Below are positions 34,083-36,921 of a stretch of 36,921 nt of DNA, one piece after another. The stretch covers positions 1-36,921 of the forward strand of contig CAMYVQ010000024.1 in NCBI GenBank assembly GCA_947302435.1, given 5' to 3'. The DNA is from an uncultured Prevotella sp. Lineage in GTDB: Bacteria > Bacteroidota > Bacteroidia > Bacteroidales > Bacteroidaceae. The notes under the pieces are model-generated. The model made no database searches, was not told the DNA's origin, and saw only the letters and a list, made by a program, of their open reading frames with translations. Numbering within the stretch: position 1 is the stretch's first letter; each line of letters starts with the position of its first letter. The translations under genes were made by a program, and so were the position numbers.

Positions 34083-34871
34083 ATGACTGACATCCTACAA
34101 GAAATCGTGGCCACCAAGCAAAGAGAGCAGCAGCTTCTTCGAAGCAAGAAGCCCTCTTTGCGACAGGCATTGCTCAACAGCCCTACGGGCATCATTGCCG
34201 AGTTCAAGCGCCGTTCGCCCTCGAAAGACTGGATCAACGAGACTGCCCGTCCCGACACCATTCCCTTGAGTTATCAACAGAACGGTGCCGCTGCCCTCAG
34301 CATTCTCACCGACGAGCATTATTTCGGGGGATGCGACGACTTCATCCGCACGGCACGGAAGAGTGGTGTCACCCTCCCCATTCTCTACAAGAACTTCATC
34401 ATCGACGAGTCGCAGCTCTATCAGGCTTTGCTATGCGGGGCATCTGCCGTGCTTCTGATCGCGGCCTGCCTTACAAAAGAGCAATGTCGTGTGCTCTTGC
34501 ATTCTGCGCATGAGTTAGGTCTCGAAGTACTCCTTGAGATGCATTCCGAAGAGGAACTCGACTACGCCACTCTTGGCCCCGACCTTTGCGGCATCAACAA
34601 CCGCAACCTCGGCACCTTCCACACCGATGTGGAGAACTCCTTCCGCCTTGCCGAGCACCTCCGTTCCATTTGTTGCGACTCAGTCGCAACAGACAAGCCC
34701 CCCGTCCTCGTCAGCGAGAGCGGTATCAGCAATCCCCAGACCATCCTTGACCTCCGCGCCGTCGGCTTCCGGGGCTTCCTCATTGGCGAGACATTCATGA
34801 AGACCTCAGACCCTGGCATGTCTCTACGCTCTTTTATCAATTCCCTATCTTCCAACCCACAGGAACCATGA
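34083..34871 (+). CDS. trpC: Indole-3-glycerol phosphate synthase
   Basis: Closes the indole ring from carboxyphenylaminodeoxyribulose phosphate. 262 residues, a TIM barrel without the TrpF fusion seen in enterics. Motifs: IIAEFKRRSPSKDWIN (substrate Glu/Lys/Ser), AALSILTDEHYFGG, PILYKNFIIDESQLYQA (catalytic Lys), GINNRNLGTFHTD and VSESGI. The C-terminal strand GFRGFLIGETFMK binds phosphate. The stop overlaps the trpA start (ATGA at 34868-34871). Confidence 0.96.
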   Translation: MTDILQEIVATKQREQQLLRSKKPSLRQALLNSPTGIIAEFKRRSPSKDWINETARPDTIPLSYQQNGAAALSILTDEHYFGGCDDFIRTARKSGVTLPILYKNFIIDESQLYQALLCGASAVLLIAACLTKEQCRVLLHSAHELGLEVLLEMHSEEELDYATLGPDLCGINNRNLGTFHTDVENSFRLAEHLRSICCDSVATDKPPVLVSESGISNPQTILDLRAVGFRGFLIGETFMKTSDPGMSLRSFINSLSSNPQEP

Positions 34872-35647
34872 ACAGAATCAACACCCTTTTCGCCACCCGT
34901 GGCGACCGCAAGCTTCTCTCCCTCTATTTCTGCGCCGGCGCCCCCACCCTCAACGGCACCGCCGACACCATCCTCACCCTTCAGCGACGAGGCATCGACA
35001 TGATCGAAGTCGGCATCCCCTTCAGCGACCCGATGGCCGACGGTCCCGTGATTCAGGATGCTGCCACGAAAGCCCTGAAGAACGGCATGACCCTCCGTCT
35101 GCTCTTCGACCAGCTCAAAGCCATTAAGGACGAAGTCCGCATCCCCCTTGTCCTCATGGGCTATCTGAACCCCATCCTTCAGTTCGGCATCGAACCTTTC
35201 TGCAAGGCATGTGTCGAAGCAGGCGTTTCGGGTGTCATCATTCCCGACCTGCCCTTCAAAGACTATTTGGACAGCGTGAAACCCGTGGCCGACCGCTACG
35301 ACATCCGTGTCATCATGCTCATTACGCCTGAGACTTCCGACGAGCGCATCCGTTTCATCGACGACCATACCGACGGCTTCATCTACATGGTCAGTTCGGC
35401 GGCCATCACGGGAGCGCAAAAATCCTTCGACGAGGCGAAACAGGCTTACTTCCGCCGCATCGACGATCTGCACCTGCGCAACCCTCGCATGATTGGCTTC
35501 GGCATCAGCAACGCCCAGACCCTCGCTGCCGCCCAGCAGAACGCCGCAGGTGCCATCATCGGCTCGAAGTTCGTCACCCTGCTCGAAAAGGAAGAAGGCG
35601 ATGCCGACAAAGCGATCGACAGTCTCTTCGAAGCACTCCGTTCATAG
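34868..35647 (+). CDS. trpA: Tryptophan synthase alpha chain
   Basis: Cleaves indole-glycerol phosphate to indole and glyceraldehyde 3-phosphate and passes indole to TrpB. 259 residues, standard. The catalytic Glu is in DMIEVGIPFSDPMADGPVIQ (around residue 49), the catalytic Asp in GVIIPDLPFKD, and the phosphate-binding end is GFGISNAQTL. It is the last gene before a strong terminator. Its partner trpB is at the opposite end of the operon, an unusual separation compared with the adjacent trpBA pair of many bacteria. Confidence 0.96.
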   Translation: MNRINTLFATRGDRKLLSLYFCAGAPTLNGTADTILTLQRRGIDMIEVGIPFSDPMADGPVIQDAATKALKNGMTLRLLFDQLKAIKDEVRIPLVLMGYLNPILQFGIEPFCKACVEAGVSGVIIPDLPFKDYLDSVKPVADRYDIRVIMLITPETSDERIRFIDDHTDGFIYMVSSAAITGAQKSFDEAKQAYFRRIDDLHLRNPRMIGFGISNAQTLAAAQQNAAGAIIGSKFVTLLEKEEGDADKAIDSLFEALRS

Positions 35648-35666
35648 GAAAAGGGCTGCATCATCA

Positions 35667-35719
35667 TCGGATAATCCTCAATTTTTCAGGAATCAGAAGA
35701 GGATTATCCGACTTTTTTT
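35667..35719 (+). terminator. Rho-independent terminator after trpA
   Basis: TCGGATAATCCTC (35667-35679) pairs perfectly over 13 bp with GAGGATTATCCGA (35699-35711), followed by C and seven T (35713-35719). It lies between trpA and trpF, so it would cut trpF off from most operon transcripts. Confidence 0.9.
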
Positions 35720-35720
35720 G

Positions 35721-35728
35721 TATTTTTG
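35721..35728 (+). promoter_or_regulatory. Probable -7 element of trpF
   Basis: TATTTTTG directly after the terminator T run, 47 bases before the trpF ATG. No TTTG at the -33 distance; that position is in the terminator stem. Confidence 0.4.
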
Positions 35729-35775
35729 CACCTCGAATAGAACTTGCTTATCATTACCAAACGAAACAAGACACA

Positions 35776-36447
35776 ATGATCATAAAAGTATGCGGCATGC
35801 GCGACGGTGAGAACATCCGTCAGGTAGTAGAACTCGGCGTTGATTGGATTGGCCTTATTTTCTGGCCAGAGTCCCCCCGGAATGTGACAATGATTCCTAC
35901 TTATGCCGGCATCATCCCCGACAGGGCCGACCTCTCTCCCTTTACCTCTCACTCTTCACCCAAGCGTGTCGGTGTCTTCGTCGACGAGATGGCACAGAAC
36001 ATCATCACCCGGGCTGTGAACTTCAAGCTCGACCTCATCCAGATGCATGGCCACGAGACGCCCACACTCATTCGCAACCTTCGCGCCACCCTCGACCCAG
36101 ACCTTCGTCCCGGCATACAGTTCATCAAGGCCGTCAGTGTGAGCAGTCGCGACGACATCGCAACCTACAAAGACTACGAAGACTGTGTCGACTATTTCCT
36201 CTTCGACACCCGTTGCAAGACCGTGGGCGGTTCAGGAGAGCATTTCGACTGGAGCATCCTCGATGCCTACGACAGCGAAAAGCCATTCCTGCTCAGTGGC
36301 GGCATAGGCCCCGACGATGCCGATCGCATCAAGGCCTTCCACCATCCCAAGTTCGCTGGCATCGACCTCAATTCACGCTTCGAGACCGAACCGGGCATGA
36401 AGGATGTCGAAGCACTACGCACATTTCTTAACAGACTATCCGAATAA
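35776..36447 (+). CDS. trpF: Phosphoribosylanthranilate isomerase
   Basis: Amadori rearrangement of phosphoribosylanthranilate. 223 residues, TIM barrel. The catalytic Cys is in MIIKVCGMRDGEN (residue 6) and the catalytic Asp in YFLFDTRCKTVGGSGEHFDW; phosphate-binding ends are FLLSGGIGPDD and GIDLNSRFE. An insertion after IIPDRADLSPF (about residues 46-60) is polar and low in complexity. It is physically next to the trp operon but separated by a terminator, so it is probably transcribed by itself or by read-through. No terminator follows; the next sequence is foreign. Confidence 0.95.
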   Translation: MIIKVCGMRDGENIRQVVELGVDWIGLIFWPESPRNVTMIPTYAGIIPDRADLSPFTSHSSPKRVGVFVDEMAQNIITRAVNFKLDLIQMHGHETPTLIRNLRATLDPDLRPGIQFIKAVSVSSRDDIATYKDYEDCVDYFLFDTRCKTVGGSGEHFDWSILDAYDSEKPFLLSGGIGPDDADRIKAFHHPKFAGIDLNSRFETEPGMKDVEALRTFLNRLSE

Positions 36448-36851
36448 CATTGAAATGTACACAGCTTCAATAGCTGATAGTAGTCGTTCTCAATATCAAC
36501 CCAGCCTTTGGTTTCTATTGATTGAAGGATTGTCTCAAAGAACCGTGAACACGTCACAGAAAAATCATCGGTGTTTTCTCTGATAGCATTTACTATCTCA
36601 GTTGGGGGGTACTTCCACTCCCTTGTCTTCAAATCCCTAAATGAATGAAAGAAGAAGAAATTAGACCAACTGGCACAATCTTTAGTGTTCTTTATCTCCA
36701 ACTTACATAAGCAATCTTCCGAGATAGGGGCATGCTCTGTCAACATGGCATTTAATCTCCGTTCCCAATACCAGTTTATAAAGTCTTTATAACTGGTTTT
36801 GAGACCATGTGCCATATCAAAGCCATTTCCTATGATAACGAGTCGATTCAT
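36448..36851 (-). pseudogene. 3'-truncated AbiH-family abortive infection gene
   Basis: The N-terminal ~130 residues fit the AbiH family (phage abortive infection): MNRLVIIGNGFDMAHGLKTSY with the conserved GNGFD, YKDFINWYW, and near the break WVDIENDYYQLLK. AbiH proteins normally run to some 250 residues or more. Here the homology stops at the trpF end, and the frame continues for about 60 codons through the antisense strand of trpF (to 36267), giving meaningless residues. The base composition is more AT-rich than that of the trp genes. This indicates an acquired defence gene cut by a deletion or rearrangement. Its start at 36851 has ATG in a plausible position. Confidence 0.75.
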
Positions 36852-36888
36852 TTTCGTCCATTCTTAGTTTCCTGACTTCGGGAATGCG

Positions 36889-36921
36889 TCACCCAAAATA
36901 CTTTTTCAGGTCGAATAGAGG
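36889..36921 (-). CDS. Possible C-terminus of a leftward gene beyond the window
   Basis: The minus strand is open from the window edge to a TGA at 36891-36889, reading PLFDLKKYFG. This looks like a natural protein end and lies 37 bases upstream of the AbiH start, so an operon partner of AbiH may lie to the right. Eleven codons are too few to judge. Confidence 0.25.
   Translation of the reverse strand, partial: PLFDLKKYFG

Noticed and set aside
34562..35473. A 303-codon frame antisense to trpC/trpA
   Set aside because: Both sense genes carry complete catalytic motifs; the antisense product is low-complexity.
36267..36851. A 194-codon open frame as one complete protein
   Set aside because: Only the first ~130 residues resemble AbiH; the rest is the antisense strand of trpF, a well-supported gene.

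Overview
The window looks like chromosome of a Bacteroidales bacterium, most likely Prevotella/Segatella-like. The evidence is repeated TTTG-N19/20-TAnnTTTG promoters with little Shine-Dalgarno sequence, a two-ACT-domain SerB, an N-terminal-rubredoxin rubrerythrin, and secreted glycosidases with C-terminal tails resembling type IX secretion sorting domains. The assignment rests on sequence impression, not on a search. No rRNA, tRNA, CRISPR array, transposase or prophage was seen.

Region 1 (1-13 kb) is mostly housekeeping: an AAA/DUF4143 ATPase with an altered Walker B, serB, a tagaturonate-reductase-like gene whose promoter sits inside a long imperfect palindrome, a leftward cstA-porin-like-nadC cluster, a GHL10 peptidoglycan-type glycosidase with a TrmH/SpoU methyltransferase, gdhA, a LysM glucosaminidase and cdd. 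Region 2 (13-23 kb) has a beta-helix lipoprotein, rubrerythrin, rpsA with a structured leader, and trpS lying between two unrelated-looking MscS-type channels.

Region 3 (22.8-29.3 kb) is a leftward two-gene operon of very large secreted carbohydrate-active proteins. The first is a GH128-like enzyme of 1250 aa. The second, 908 aa, has a TIM-barrel-like N-terminus I cannot assign to a family, followed by ricin-like, FnIII and LamG modules.

Region 4 (29.6-36.4 kb) is a complete tryptophan operon, trpL-B-E-G-D-C-A, followed by trpF. A leader peptide with three consecutive Trp codons and a Rho-independent attenuator precede trpB. Three junctions are ATGA overlaps (B/E, E/G, C/A). The G/D junction instead carries a ~116-bp palindromic element that supplies the trpG stop and the trpD ribosome-binding region. 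trpF is cut off from trpA by a strong terminator and a probable promoter of its own. Just past trpF an AbiH phage-defence gene, truncated at its 3' end, runs in the opposite direction, marking a rearrangement junction.

The most unusual signal is that the core of the trpG-trpD element shares an exact 17-nt block, and a hairpin with a compensatory base change, with the untranslated leader of rpsA 17.5 kb away. This suggests one structured RNA or repeat family used in two places.
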